A program made the position numbers and the translations under genes. From Actinoallomurus purpureus (GTDB lineage Bacteria; Actinomycetota; Actinomycetes; Streptosporangiales; Streptosporangiaceae), in NCBI RefSeq assembly GCF_024055795.1, contig NZ_JAMXMY010000002.1, positions 62,001-126,000 on the forward strand: DNA of 64,000 nucleotides, in the 5' to 3' direction. The notes beneath the pieces are model-generated. The model ran no database searches, was not told the origin of the DNA, and saw only the letters and a program-made list of their open reading frames with translations. Positions 16,606 to 24,899 of the stretch are shown here, piece after piece (position 1 is the stretch's first letter; each line of letters starts with the position of its first letter).

Positions 16606-16645
16606 GGCGACTGCCGGGCCTTTCGGCCACGGCTCGGCAGTCGCC
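16606..16645 (-). terminator. Nested hairpin between peptide gene and TPR gene
   Basis: On the minus strand, GGCGACTGCCG pairs with CGGCAGTCGCC (11 bp), and the loop contains a second stem, GGCC-GAAA-GGCC, with a GNRA-type tetraloop. It lies 15 bases after the peptide stop codon and before the TPR start. It probably limits read-through so that the peptide is made in excess, or it stabilises the peptide mRNA. Confidence 0.65.
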
Positions 16646-16660
16646 GATGCTTTCAGGAAA

Positions 16661-16738
16661 TCACGGAGCGCCGTGCGCCGTGGCCGCCTTGCCGGCCAGT
16701 TGTTTTATCTCTGGCTTGTGCACGGCTATTTTCTTCAT
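16661..16738 (-). CDS. 25-residue cationic peptide gene
   Basis: ATG 16738 to TGA 16661 encodes a 25-residue peptide that begins MKKIAVHKPEIK and ends TAHGAP. It has five lysines, one glutamate, two histidines and no cysteine or serine. A very strong ribosome site, AAGGGAGGGG, lies eight bases before the ATG on the minus strand, and TTGACA (16815-16810) with a weak TTGAGT -10 lies further upstream. It has no hydrophobic signal sequence, so it would be a signalling peptide, a RiPP-type precursor or a regulatory micropeptide. No modifying enzyme is adjacent; the neighbours are two TPR proteins and an MFS exporter. I do not recognise the family. Confidence 0.65.
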   Translation of the reverse strand: MKKIAVHKPEIKQLAGKAATAHGAP

Positions 16739-16809
16739 GCGTAGCACCCCTCCCTTCGCATGAAACCATGGATTGGGTCCTGGATCACTCAACCCTGTGG
16801 TTTGCGGCC

Positions 16810-16850
16810 TGTCAAGTGGTTGACGCAGGCTCGGTGATGCCGGATAGCAT
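16810..16850. promoter_or_regulatory. Back-to-back divergent promoters
   Basis: On the minus strand TTGACA (16815-16810) drives the peptide gene. On the plus strand TTGACG (16820-16825) with TAGCAT (16845-16850) drives the TPR/MFS genes. The two -35 boxes face each other, four bases apart, and form the inverted repeat GTCAA-GTGG-TTGAC. A single bound protein could switch both directions. Confidence 0.6.
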
Positions 16851-16857
16851 GCAGCGC

Positions 16858-17988
16858 ATGCCAGCGGACGAAGTGCGTGAGCTGCTCGCCCAAGCTGTTT
16901 CGCGGCGGCATGTCGGTGACTATCGAGGTGCGGAGAAGGTCATCGTCCGGGCGCTGGCCGCCTCCCGTGAATTAGTGCATAAGAGGTACGAGGCCGACGC
17001 GCTGACCGAGCTCGGTGTCGTGCAGTCGATGACCGGAGCCGTATCGAAAGCGCTACTCAATCTGGATCAATCTCTCGCCATATATCGACGTCTCGAATGT
17101 GGTTCCGGAGAGGCCCGAGTCCTCTGCATGATCGGTCAGGCGAAGCACCTCGCCGGTGATTATGCATCTGCATTCCCGTACTTCGCTCAATCTCTTGATT
17201 TCTGTCTCGCGAATAAGGACCGGTCCGGTGAGGCCACCGCCAGGATCTATCTCGGGATCGCTCACTACCGGACCGGCGAATATGCCGCCGCGTCGGCGAG
17301 CTATGAACGAGCTCTCGACCTGTGCCGCGATCTCGGCAACAGGCTGAGCGAAGCCAACGCGCTGCATTTCGACGGAGTCGTCCGGCTGGTGACCGGAGAC
17401 CTCGCCAAGGCCGAACAGCGGCTCGCGGGCTCCCTGGACATCTATCGTGAGCTGGGGAACGGACTCGGGCAGGCCAACGCTCTGGTGAACCTCGGCGTTG
17501 TGCGCTATCTATCGGATGATCTCCCGGGGGCGACCGCTCACATCCTCAATTCTCTTCGGCGGTCGCGGGCCATTCCGTACCCCGTCGGCGAGGCCGACTG
17601 CCTCCGTGAGCTGGGCGTCGTCCAGTTCCTGTCGGGCGATGACCCGGCCGCGAGGGAGAGCCTCGCCCAGGCGGTCGACATCTTCCAGGCCGTCGGTGAC
17701 CGTGTCGGGCATGCCGAGGCACTCAACCGCCTCGGGACGGTACTGTGCTCCGCGAGCCGCCCCGGCGACGCCCGCGGCCGATTCTCCGCGGCACTCGAGC
17801 TGAGCCGCGCGACGGGTTGCCGGTTGGAAGAAGGACGCGCCATTGAGGGGATCGGCCACTGCCTGGCCCTGGCCGGAGATACGGAAGCGGCTGTCGATCA
17901 CCTGAACCGGGCACTCGCCGTGTACGACTGTATTGGGGTCCCCGATGCCCGCCGCGTCATGGCGGATCTCCCACGGCTTGCTCGGTGA
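16858..17988 (+). CDS. Tetratricopeptide repeat protein
   Basis: About 376 residues built almost entirely of TPR units of roughly 40 residues, for example EADALTELGVVQSMTGAVSKALLNLDQSLAIYRR, ATARIYLGIAHYRTGEYAAASASYERALDLCRDLG and EALNRLGTVLCSASRPGDARGRFSAALELSR. These resemble the C-terminal TPR part of AfsR/SARP regulators, but there is no DNA-binding domain. In-frame starts exist at 16834, 16837, 16849 and 16858. The TAGCAT box at 16845-16850 points to transcription starting near 16858, hence a leaderless ATG there. It overlaps the MFS gene (GTGA). Its base composition is more AT-rich than its neighbours, suggesting acquisition. Confidence 0.82.
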   Translation: MPADEVRELLAQAVSRRHVGDYRGAEKVIVRALAASRELVHKRYEADALTELGVVQSMTGAVSKALLNLDQSLAIYRRLECGSGEARVLCMIGQAKHLAGDYASAFPYFAQSLDFCLANKDRSGEATARIYLGIAHYRTGEYAAASASYERALDLCRDLGNRLSEANALHFDGVVRLVTGDLAKAEQRLAGSLDIYRELGNGLGQANALVNLGVVRYLSDDLPGATAHILNSLRRSRAIPYPVGEADCLRELGVVQFLSGDDPAARESLAQAVDIFQAVGDRVGHAEALNRLGTVLCSASRPGDARGRFSAALELSRATGCRLEEGRAIEGIGHCLALAGDTEAAVDHLNRALAVYDCIGVPDARRVMADLPRLAR

Positions 17989-19262
17989 CCCGTGCGGCCA
18001 GGGCACGGAAGGTTGAAGCCGGGCGAGCGGGAGTGACGCGGGCCGCCTCTTTGTGGCGTCACCGGGACTTCATGCTGCTGTGGGGCGGCCAGACGATCAA
18101 TATGACGGGCACGCAGGTCAGCCAGCTGGCGGTCCCCCTGGTCGCGCTGTCCGTGCTGCACGCGTCCGCGTTTCAGGTGAGCCTGCTGTCGGCCATGGGG
18201 TTCGTGCCGTACGTGCTGGCCGGGCTGCCTGCGGGCGCGCTGGTCGACCGTTTCCGGCGCCGGCCGTTGATGGTGTGGTGCAGCCTGTCCCAAGGACTGG
18301 TCCTCGGATCCGTGCCGGTCGCCATCGTGTGCGGTGACCTCACTCTGTGGCAGTTGAGCGTGGTCGCGTTCATCGTCGCCTCGCTCGCTGCCCTCTTCGA
18401 TCCCGCGTACCAGAGTTATCTGCCGTCGCTGCTGCCAGCGAGGCAACTCGTCGACGGCAACGGGAAGCTGGGCGCCTCTTACGCGTTCGCGACGGTGGTC
18501 GGGCAGAGCACGGCCGGCTGGCTGGTCGCCGCGCTGGGAGCCGCCGGGACGATCGGGGTCGACGCGGTCTCCTCATTGATGAGCGCGGCGTCCCTGAAAC
18601 TGATCGCCGCACGGGAACCGTCTCCGGAACGGCACGGCACCCGGATGCGGGCGGAGATCGGCGAAGGTCTCCGCTACGTGTTCCACGACCGGCTGATGCG
18701 ACCCGTCGTCCTGGCGAACACGATGGTCTCGGCGGGGATCGGCGCCTCGTGGTCGCTGTGGGTGCTGTACGTCGTCCGCGACCTGCACTGGCCGATGGTC
18801 GTCGCCGGCCTGTGTCAGGGGGTCGCCGCCGTCGGCGGCGTGCTGGGCGGACTGTGCACCGAACCGCTCGCCAGGCGGCTCGGTCTCCCTTTGCTGATGC
18901 TGGTCACCACGCCGATGTACGTACTGGACCTGGTGCCGACCGTGCTCGTTGGGCCGGGTCTGACCGGTCAGGTCGTGGTCACCGTCGGATACACCGTCGC
19001 CCTGGCCGGAGAATTCGCCTACGTCAACGCCAACCTCAGCTACCGTCAGCTCATCTGCCCGCCGGACCTGCTCGGCCGGATGAACGCCACGACACGATGG
19101 CTGTCATGGGGCATCCGGCCGCTGTTCACCCTGATCTTCGGCCTGATCGCCACCTGGATCGGGGTACGGGCGGCGCTCAGCCTCGCGGCCGGCCTCTTCG
19201 CGTTCCCGTTCGCCATCCTCGTCGCCTCACCGCTGCGCGGGCGCACGCGAGAACGTCGGTGA
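17985..19262 (+). CDS. MFS exporter (MFS_3/EntS-like)
   Basis: 425 residues, about 12 membrane segments, with the typical DHA3/EntS-type opening WRHRDFMLLWGGQTINMTGTQVSQLAVPLVAL and the cytoplasmic loop AGALVDRFRRRPLMVWCSLSQG. These carriers export small molecules, siderophores or macrolides. GTG 17985 overlaps the TPR stop, so the two are made together. Adjacent to a peptide gene and two peptide-binding-type (TPR) proteins, it is a candidate exporter for the peptide or its product; that link is inferred from position only. Confidence 0.9.
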   Translation: MTRAARARKVEAGRAGVTRAASLWRHRDFMLLWGGQTINMTGTQVSQLAVPLVALSVLHASAFQVSLLSAMGFVPYVLAGLPAGALVDRFRRRPLMVWCSLSQGLVLGSVPVAIVCGDLTLWQLSVVAFIVASLAALFDPAYQSYLPSLLPARQLVDGNGKLGASYAFATVVGQSTAGWLVAALGAAGTIGVDAVSSLMSAASLKLIAAREPSPERHGTRMRAEIGEGLRYVFHDRLMRPVVLANTMVSAGIGASWSLWVLYVVRDLHWPMVVAGLCQGVAAVGGVLGGLCTEPLARRLGLPLLMLVTTPMYVLDLVPTVLVGPGLTGQVVVTVGYTVALAGEFAYVNANLSYRQLICPPDLLGRMNATTRWLSWGIRPLFTLIFGLIATWIGVRAALSLAAGLFAFPFAILVASPLRGRTRERR

Positions 19263-19330
19263 AACGCTCCCAGCGGGCGGTCTGCGGCATCCGCCCCGGT
19301 TCACGTCCGCAGTTGCCGGTCGAGCGCAGA

Positions 19331-19373
19331 GAACGCCGGGGTCGACACGAGCGGCATGTCGACCCCGGCGTTC
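19331..19373 (+). terminator. Strong hairpin terminator after the MFS gene
   Basis: Perfect 17-base arms GAACGCCGGGGTCGACA / TGTCGACCCCGGCGTTC with a 9-base loop, 68 bases after the MFS stop. It separates the MFS gene from the convergent DUF5999 gene; the rest of the 217-base gap shows nothing else. Confidence 0.85.
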
Positions 19374-19479
19374 ATCCGGGGGACGGGGGGCCGGTGGGGT
19401 TCCTGACGCGGGGGTGGCCGGTCCGGGCTTGCCGACGCCCTTAGACGGCCGTTTCACCTGATCCGCAGGCGATATGGTC

Positions 19480-19671
19480 TTAGGCGGCGGCTCGGTCGAG
19501 GAGGTGGACGGGGACGCTGCGGCCGTCGGGCAGCAGCTCACCGGTGTCCTCGAAGACGATGACGCCGTTGCAGAGGAGCCCCCACCCTTGTTCGGGGTGG
19601 TAGGAGACGAGGCGTGCTGCGTCATGGTCGGGAGCGTCCGCTGTCGGGCACGTCGGGCGGTGCTGGCACAT
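19480..19671 (-). CDS. DUF5999 family small protein
   Basis: 63 residues: the N-terminal MCQHRPTCPTAD, then AARLVSYHPEQGWGLLCNGVIVFEDTGELLPDGR. This is the conserved core of DUF5999, a short protein family widespread in streptomycetes and relatives, with three Cys and a His near the N-terminus that could bind metal. Its function is unknown. An AAGGGGGAG ribosome site lies eight bases before ATG 19671. It is expressed alone, between the MFS terminator and the IclR gene. Confidence 0.88.
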   Translation of the reverse strand: MCQHRPTCPTADAPDHDAARLVSYHPEQGWGLLCNGVIVFEDTGELLPDGRSVPVHLLDRAAA

Positions 19672-19780
19672 TGCGGCGTCTCCCCCTTACTTTCAGTAGG
19701 CATGTATTCGTTCTCATTGACCAGCATGCCGCGCGATCCGCGCCAGCGAAGTGGGAAAAATACCCGGTTGACTACCTGAA

Positions 19781-19806
19781 CCGCGTACGTAGGTATACGT
19801 ACGCGG
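19781..19806. repeat. 26-base perfect inverted repeat rich in TACG
   Basis: Arms CCGCGTACGTA (19781-19791) and TACGTACGCGG (19796-19806) match perfectly around GGTA. It lies 17 bases beyond the IclR stop and about 110 bases upstream of the DUF5999 start. It is either a terminator hairpin for the IclR gene or an operator for the DUF5999 promoter. Confidence 0.65.
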
Positions 19807-19822
19807 GCCGTCGGAAGAGCGG

Positions 19823-20590
19823 TCAGGGGTGGATGAGGTGGTACGCGGAGTACTCGATGCGCTCGCGGGCCTGGAGCAGGAGCGCGGAGATCTCGCGTTC
19901 GCGGGCGTCGTCGAGCCGGATCGCGGGGATCGACACGCTGATCGCGTCGCGGGCCGGGCGCCGGAGCCGCAGGGCCACGCCGAAGCAGCACACGCCCGGG
20001 GTGTTCTCCTCGCGGTCGACGGCATGGCCGCGGTCGCGGACGCGGCGCAACTCGGCGCGGAGCTCGTCAGGTTCGGTGATCGTGTGCTCGGTCTGGCGTT
20101 CGAGGTCGTCGCGGAGCACCGGATCGGGGCGGTCGGCCAGCAGCGCCTTGCCGAGGGAGGTGCTGTGGGCGGCCACGCGCCGGCCGACGCGGATGACGGG
20201 CCGGAGGTTGTGCCGTGACGGCCGGGAGGACAGGTAGACCACGTCGTAGTCGTCGAGGCGCCCGAAGTGGACGGTCTCGCCCGTGGCCTCCGCGAGCCAG
20301 TCGAGCGTCTCGTGGGCCATGCCGACCACGGGGTCGCCGTCGATGTAGGAGGCGCCCACGAGCAGGGCGCGCATGCCGATGCGGTAGAGCGTGCCGGTCG
20401 GGTCGGTCTCCACCCAGCCGAGCTGCACGAGCGTGCGCAGCAGGGCGTACAGGCTGCTCTTGGGGTAGCCGAGCTCCTGCTGGATCTCGGTCAGGCTGTA
20501 CATGCCGCCCTGGCGGGCGAAGAAGTCGAGCAGCGCGACGGTCCGCGTCGCGGACTTGACGCCCGGCGCGGTCCCTTCGGATGCATCCAT
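19823..20590 (-). CDS. IclR-family transcriptional regulator
   Basis: 255 residues from ATG 20590, which follows GGAGGA by six bases. An N-terminal winged helix (SATRTVALLDFFARQGGMYSLTEIQQELGYPKSSLYALLRTL) is followed by an IclR effector domain (ETVHFGRLDDYDVVYLSSRPSRHNLR, HSTSLGKALLADRP, GVCCFGVALRLRRP). These proteins sense carbon compounds. It is divergent from the MsiK-like ATPase gene, whose promoter contains a TGTTC...GAACA repeat, so control of shared sugar uptake is likely. Confidence 0.92.
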   Translation of the reverse strand: MDASEGTAPGVKSATRTVALLDFFARQGGMYSLTEIQQELGYPKSSLYALLRTLVQLGWVETDPTGTLYRIGMRALLVGASYIDGDPVVGMAHETLDWLAEATGETVHFGRLDDYDVVYLSSRPSRHNLRPVIRVGRRVAAHSTSLGKALLADRPDPVLRDDLERQTEHTITEPDELRAELRRVRDRGHAVDREENTPGVCCFGVALRLRRPARDAISVSIPAIRLDDAREREISALLLQARERIEYSAYHLIHP

Positions 20591-20679
20591 CACAGCTCCT
20601 CCAGAGCACCCGGCCTGCGCTCTCGCGCGGCCCGGCGACCACGCCGGAGCCAGGGCACAGCTTAGTCCCGTTCAAGTCT

Positions 20680-20697
20680 TGTTCATATATGCGAACA
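20680..20697. promoter_or_regulatory. TGTTC-N8-GAACA repeat in the IclR/MsiK intergenic region
   Basis: TGTTC (20680-20684) and GAACA (20693-20697) flank ATATATGC, 53 bases upstream of the ATPase start and 90 bases from the IclR start. It is a candidate IclR-type operator; there is also a nearby direct copy of GTTC. Confidence 0.5.
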
Positions 20698-20749
20698 CTG
20701 GTTATGGTTGTGGACACTTTTAGCGATCGAGCATCCGGAGGATTCCCCT

Positions 20750-21979
<1,230 letters not shown>

Positions 21980-21988
21980 GTCTCGCCG

Positions 21989-22024
21989 CCACGGGCCTCC
22001 TCCCCTCGGGGCGGAGGCCCGTGG
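21989..22024. terminator. Bidirectional terminator between MsiK-like and LacI genes
   Basis: Perfect 12-base arms CCACGGGCCTCC / GGAGGCCCGTGG. The 12-base loop contains CCCC-TC-GGGG. It starts 10 bases after the ATPase stop and ends 25 bases before the convergent LacI-family stop. Confidence 0.85.
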
Positions 22025-22048
22025 TGTCTCGTCAGGCCGAGCGTCTCG

Positions 22049-23053
22049 TCAGGCGGACTCGCGGACGATGAGTTCGGGGGACAGGACGACCTGCCGGTGG
22101 TCGTGCCGTTCCGGGTCGCCGGTCTCCGCGAGGGCGAGCTCTGTCGCGATACGACCGAGGTCCGCGCGCGGCTGGCGTACGGTCGTCAGCGGCACGACGG
22201 CCGTCGCGGCCAGGTCGATGTCGTCGTAGCCGACCACGCTGATCTCCGAGGGCACCTTCACCCCCGCCCGTACGAGCTGGTTGATCAGTCCGAGCGCGAG
22301 AAGGTCGTTGGCGCAGAAGACGCCGGTCGGCAGGGGGTCGAGGGTGAGTAGCCTCTCCGCCGCCGCCCGTCCGGCCTCGGCGGTCATCTCCGGCTGCTCG
22401 AACGTCGTCAGCGCGCTCTCGGTCAGCCCGGCGTCCCGCGCGGCGCGTACGGCGCCGTCGTGGCGCTCGCGGACCGGGCCGAAGGACAGCGGGCCGGTGA
22501 CGAACAGGAGCCGGCGGTGCCGCCGGCCGAGCAGGTGGCGGGCGGCCAGCGCCCCGCCCGGGCGGTGGTCGGCCCCCACCGAGCAGACGCCGGTACCGGT
22601 TCGGTCGAGCAGCACCACTGCGAGGCCGCGTCCGTGGAGGTCGGTGATGCGGTCCTCGCCGAGGTCCAGCGGGCTGATCAGGACGCCGGAGACGTTCTGC
22701 TCCTCCAGGAAGTCGAGGCAGCGCTCTTCCTTGGCGAGGGAGCCGTCGCTCGTGCACCACAGCGCGTCGAACCCGTCGGCGTTCATCGCCGCCTCGGCGG
22801 CCCGGCCGAGGTCGGCGAAGTACGGGTTGGCCATGCTCGGGACGACCACCCCGAGGGTGTGCCCGCGTCCCTGCCGGAGCTGCCGGGCGGTCTCGTTGCG
22901 GATGAAGCCGAGCTCGCCGATCGAGGCCTGCACGCGTTCCCGGGTCGCTTCGGCCACGAGATTTGGCCGATTTAGGACATTCGAAACCGTGCCCACCGAG
23001 ACTCCCGCATGGATCGCAACATCTCGGATGCTGATGCGCGTCAACGCTTCCAC
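22049..23053 (-). CDS. LacI-family transcriptional regulator
   Basis: 334 residues from GTG 23053 (GGGAAG ribosome site). The N-terminal helix-turn-helix and hinge are ISIRDVAIHAGVSVGTVSNVLNRPNLVAEATRERV. The periplasmic-binding-protein-like sensor then reads HTLGVVVPSMANPYFADLGRA, GVLISPLDL, TGVFCANDLLALGLINQL and SVVGYDDIDLAATAVVPLTTVRQP. It presumably senses a sugar. No sugar-metabolism operon is adjacent, so its targets are elsewhere. A LacI-like half-palindrome, TGAAACGATTCA, occurs 157 bases upstream of its start. Confidence 0.93.
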   Translation of the reverse strand: MEALTRISIRDVAIHAGVSVGTVSNVLNRPNLVAEATRERVQASIGELGFIRNETARQLRQGRGHTLGVVVPSMANPYFADLGRAAEAAMNADGFDALWCTSDGSLAKEERCLDFLEEQNVSGVLISPLDLGEDRITDLHGRGLAVVLLDRTGTGVCSVGADHRPGGALAARHLLGRRHRRLLFVTGPLSFGPVRERHDGAVRAARDAGLTESALTTFEQPEMTAEAGRAAAERLLTLDPLPTGVFCANDLLALGLINQLVRAGVKVPSEISVVGYDDIDLAATAVVPLTTVRQPRADLGRIATELALAETGDPERHDHRQVVLSPELIVRESA

Positions 23054-23522
23054 CTTCCCGGTGAGTGCGGTTTCCGCAGGTCGACGAGGGTGAACAACTG
23101 TGGCCGATGTGTTATGTAGCGCAACGGATATGAACGCCTACGCGTCGTAACATGCGAACCCTTGACGGTCCGAAGACGGCCGCTTAGCGTTCCGGAGCGG
23201 AGCGTAGCTTGAAACGATTCACGATCTTTGCCGGATCGCTGCGCAGAAGGATGGGGGCGAGGGCGCACACATGACCCCACCCGGACACGCCGACATTGGT
23301 CCCGGCAATGATGCCGGGACGTTTCCTCGTGTCATCGGCTTGCCACACGAGGCGACGTTCCCGCTCAACTCTCCAACGTATGAATCGTTACCTGGAGTTC
23401 CCACGTCGCGCATCCCCATGCGGACGGACGGCCGACTCCGGTCAAGCACGCTCCGGCCTACCCGTGCCCATGCGGCCGTCGCCGCATCCCCGCAGCCATC
23501 ACCCGGGACGAGGGAGGACGGA
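23054..23522. other. 469-base gap upstream of the LacI and LuxR-type genes
   Basis: It holds the LacI-gene promoter side and the leader of the small HTH gene. A TGAAACGATTCA sequence (23210-23221) resembles a LacI-family site, and GTCCCGGCA-ATGA-TGCCGGGAC (23299-23320) is a perfect 9-bp hairpin. An open frame from 23271 extends the HTH gene upstream, but it uses TTA and low-GC third positions and is probably not translated. Confidence 0.5.
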
Positions 23523-23753
23523 GTGGAACAGGCCACACTCGCACGCCGTGGCACCGATGATCCGCGTCTGAGCGAGGATGAGCTCCGCTTGCTCGCGCAG
23601 ATCGCCACAGGTGTCACCGCAGATGTGGCGGCGCGGAAACTCGAACTCAGCGCGCGCACCCTGCGGAGGAGGCTGCGATCGATATGTGACCGGCTCGACG
23701 TGAACACCCCCATCGAGGCCGTCGTATGGGCGGCACGGCGGCAGCTGATCTGA
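23523..23753 (+). CDS. Small LuxR/GerE-type helix-turn-helix protein
   Basis: 76 residues from GTG 23523, five bases after AGGGAGG. It is essentially a stand-alone HTH: RLSEDELRLLAQIATGVTADVAARKLELSARTLRRRLRSICDRLDVNTPIEAVVWAAR. There is no receiver or sensor domain. The in-frame start at 23271 would give 160 residues but lacks good coding character. It may act with another regulator or be a simple DNA-binding switch. The argA-like gene follows after 34 bases. Confidence 0.8.
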   Translation: MEQATLARRGTDDPRLSEDELRLLAQIATGVTADVAARKLELSARTLRRRLRSICDRLDVNTPIEAVVWAARRQLI

Positions 23754-23787
23754 CCGGGTGGAGCCCACCGGCTAGGGTCACCTGTTT

Positions 23788-24303
23788 GTGGAGATAGCGA
23801 TCCGTCGTGCCCGCGTCACCGACGTCCGGGTGATCCGGCGGCTGATCGACCTGTACTCCGGGCCGGGCCGGTTGCTGGAGAAGCCCACCGTCACCCTCTA
23901 CGAGGACGTCCAGGAGTTCTGGGTGGCGGAGGACCGGGAGAGCGGTGACGTCGTGGGCTGCGGCGCGTTGCACGTCATGTGGGAGGATCTCGCCGAGGTC
24001 CGTTCGGTGGCCGTCGACCCGTCCTGGCACGGGCGGGGCGTGGGGCACCGGATCGTCGCGCGGCTCCTCGACACCGCGCGCGAACTCGGTGTACGCCGCG
24101 TGTTCTGCCTGACCTTCGAGGTGGAGTTCTTCGCCCGGCACGGGTTCCAGCCCCTCAAGGGCACTCCGGTGGCGCCGGAGGTCTACGAGGAGCTGCTGCG
24201 GAGCTACGACGACGGTGTGGCGGAGTTCCTCGACCTGGAGCGGGTGAAGCCGAACACCCTGGGCAACACCCGGATGCTGCTTCATCTGGAAGGTAGTGAA
24301 TGA
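23788..24303 (+). CDS. Amino-acid N-acetyltransferase, actinobacterial ArgA type
   Basis: 171-residue GNAT protein: AIRRARVTDVRVIRRLIDLYSGPGRLLEKP, VVGCGALHVMWEDLAEVRSVAVDPSWHGRGVGHRIV (acetyl-CoA loop), and RVFCLTFEVEFFARHGF. The length and pattern match the short N-acetylglutamate synthase of mycobacteria and relatives (first step of arginine synthesis). A CTGACC / TAGGGT promoter pair (-10 at 23773-23778) nine bases before GTG 23788 suggests a leaderless transcript. Its stop overlaps the next start (ATGA). Confidence 0.85.
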   Translation: MEIAIRRARVTDVRVIRRLIDLYSGPGRLLEKPTVTLYEDVQEFWVAEDRESGDVVGCGALHVMWEDLAEVRSVAVDPSWHGRGVGHRIVARLLDTARELGVRRVFCLTFEVEFFARHGFQPLKGTPVAPEVYEELLRSYDDGVAEFLDLERVKPNTLGNTRMLLHLEGSE

Positions 24304-24899
24304 GCGAGCCTTACCGGCCGTACGGCGGGCCGGCGGACCACGGGTCGTACGGCGAGAACCGGCCGGGGGAGTACACGGAGTACCAGGGGTCGTACGGCGG
24401 AGATGAGCCGGCGGGGGAGCTGATCCTCGCCCCGATCGCGCGGCGGGCCGGCGCCCGCCTGATCGACGCGGGCCTGCTCGGGGTGGTCGGGTTCGCGGTC
24501 ATCCTCCCCTTCATGATCGCCGCGGTGGGGCTCAACGAGCCCGGTAGCCACGTCAAGAACGGCGGCGGCATCTGGTCCGGCACGGCCATCATCGGCTGGA
24601 TCCTCGTCCTGGCGATCCTGCCGTTCGCGTACGAGGCGGTGCAGCTGGCGCTGTGGGGACAGACGCTCGGCAAGCGCGTGCTGCGGCTGCGGGTGCTGAC
24701 CGAGACGGGCGAGCCCCTCACACCTGCTCGCGCGGCCGCGCGAGCCGCGGTCAACAACGTCGTCTATCTCTTCGGATGCGGGGTCGGCACGGTCATGGCG
24801 TACCTCTGGGCGATCTGGGACCAGCCGCTGCACCAGGGACTGCACGACCGGCTGGCGGCCACGGTCGTGGTCGACGACCGAGAGTTCGCGGACGAGTGA
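24300..24899 (+). CDS. RDD-family membrane protein 1
   Basis: 199 residues. A polar Tyr/Gly/Pro-rich N-terminal tail of about 45 residues is followed by an RDD domain: RRAGARLIDAGLLGVVGFAVILPFMIAAVG, IIGWILVLAILPFAYEAVQLALWGQTLGKRVLRLRVL and AAVNNVVYLFGCGVGTVMAYLWAIWDQPLHQGLHDRLAATVVV. It is an integral membrane protein of unknown transport or scaffold role. It overlaps the argA-like gene and the second RDD gene at both ends, so the three are coupled. Confidence 0.9.
   Translation: MSEPYRPYGGPADHGSYGENRPGEYTEYQGSYGGDEPAGELILAPIARRAGARLIDAGLLGVVGFAVILPFMIAAVGLNEPGSHVKNGGGIWSGTAIIGWILVLAILPFAYEAVQLALWGQTLGKRVLRLRVLTETGEPLTPARAAARAAVNNVVYLFGCGVGTVMAYLWAIWDQPLHQGLHDRLAATVVVDDREFADE

Noticed and set aside
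23271-23522. N-terminal extension of the small LuxR-type HTH gene
   Set aside because: It uses a TTA codon and weak third-position GC, whereas GTG 23523 has a strong ribosome site.
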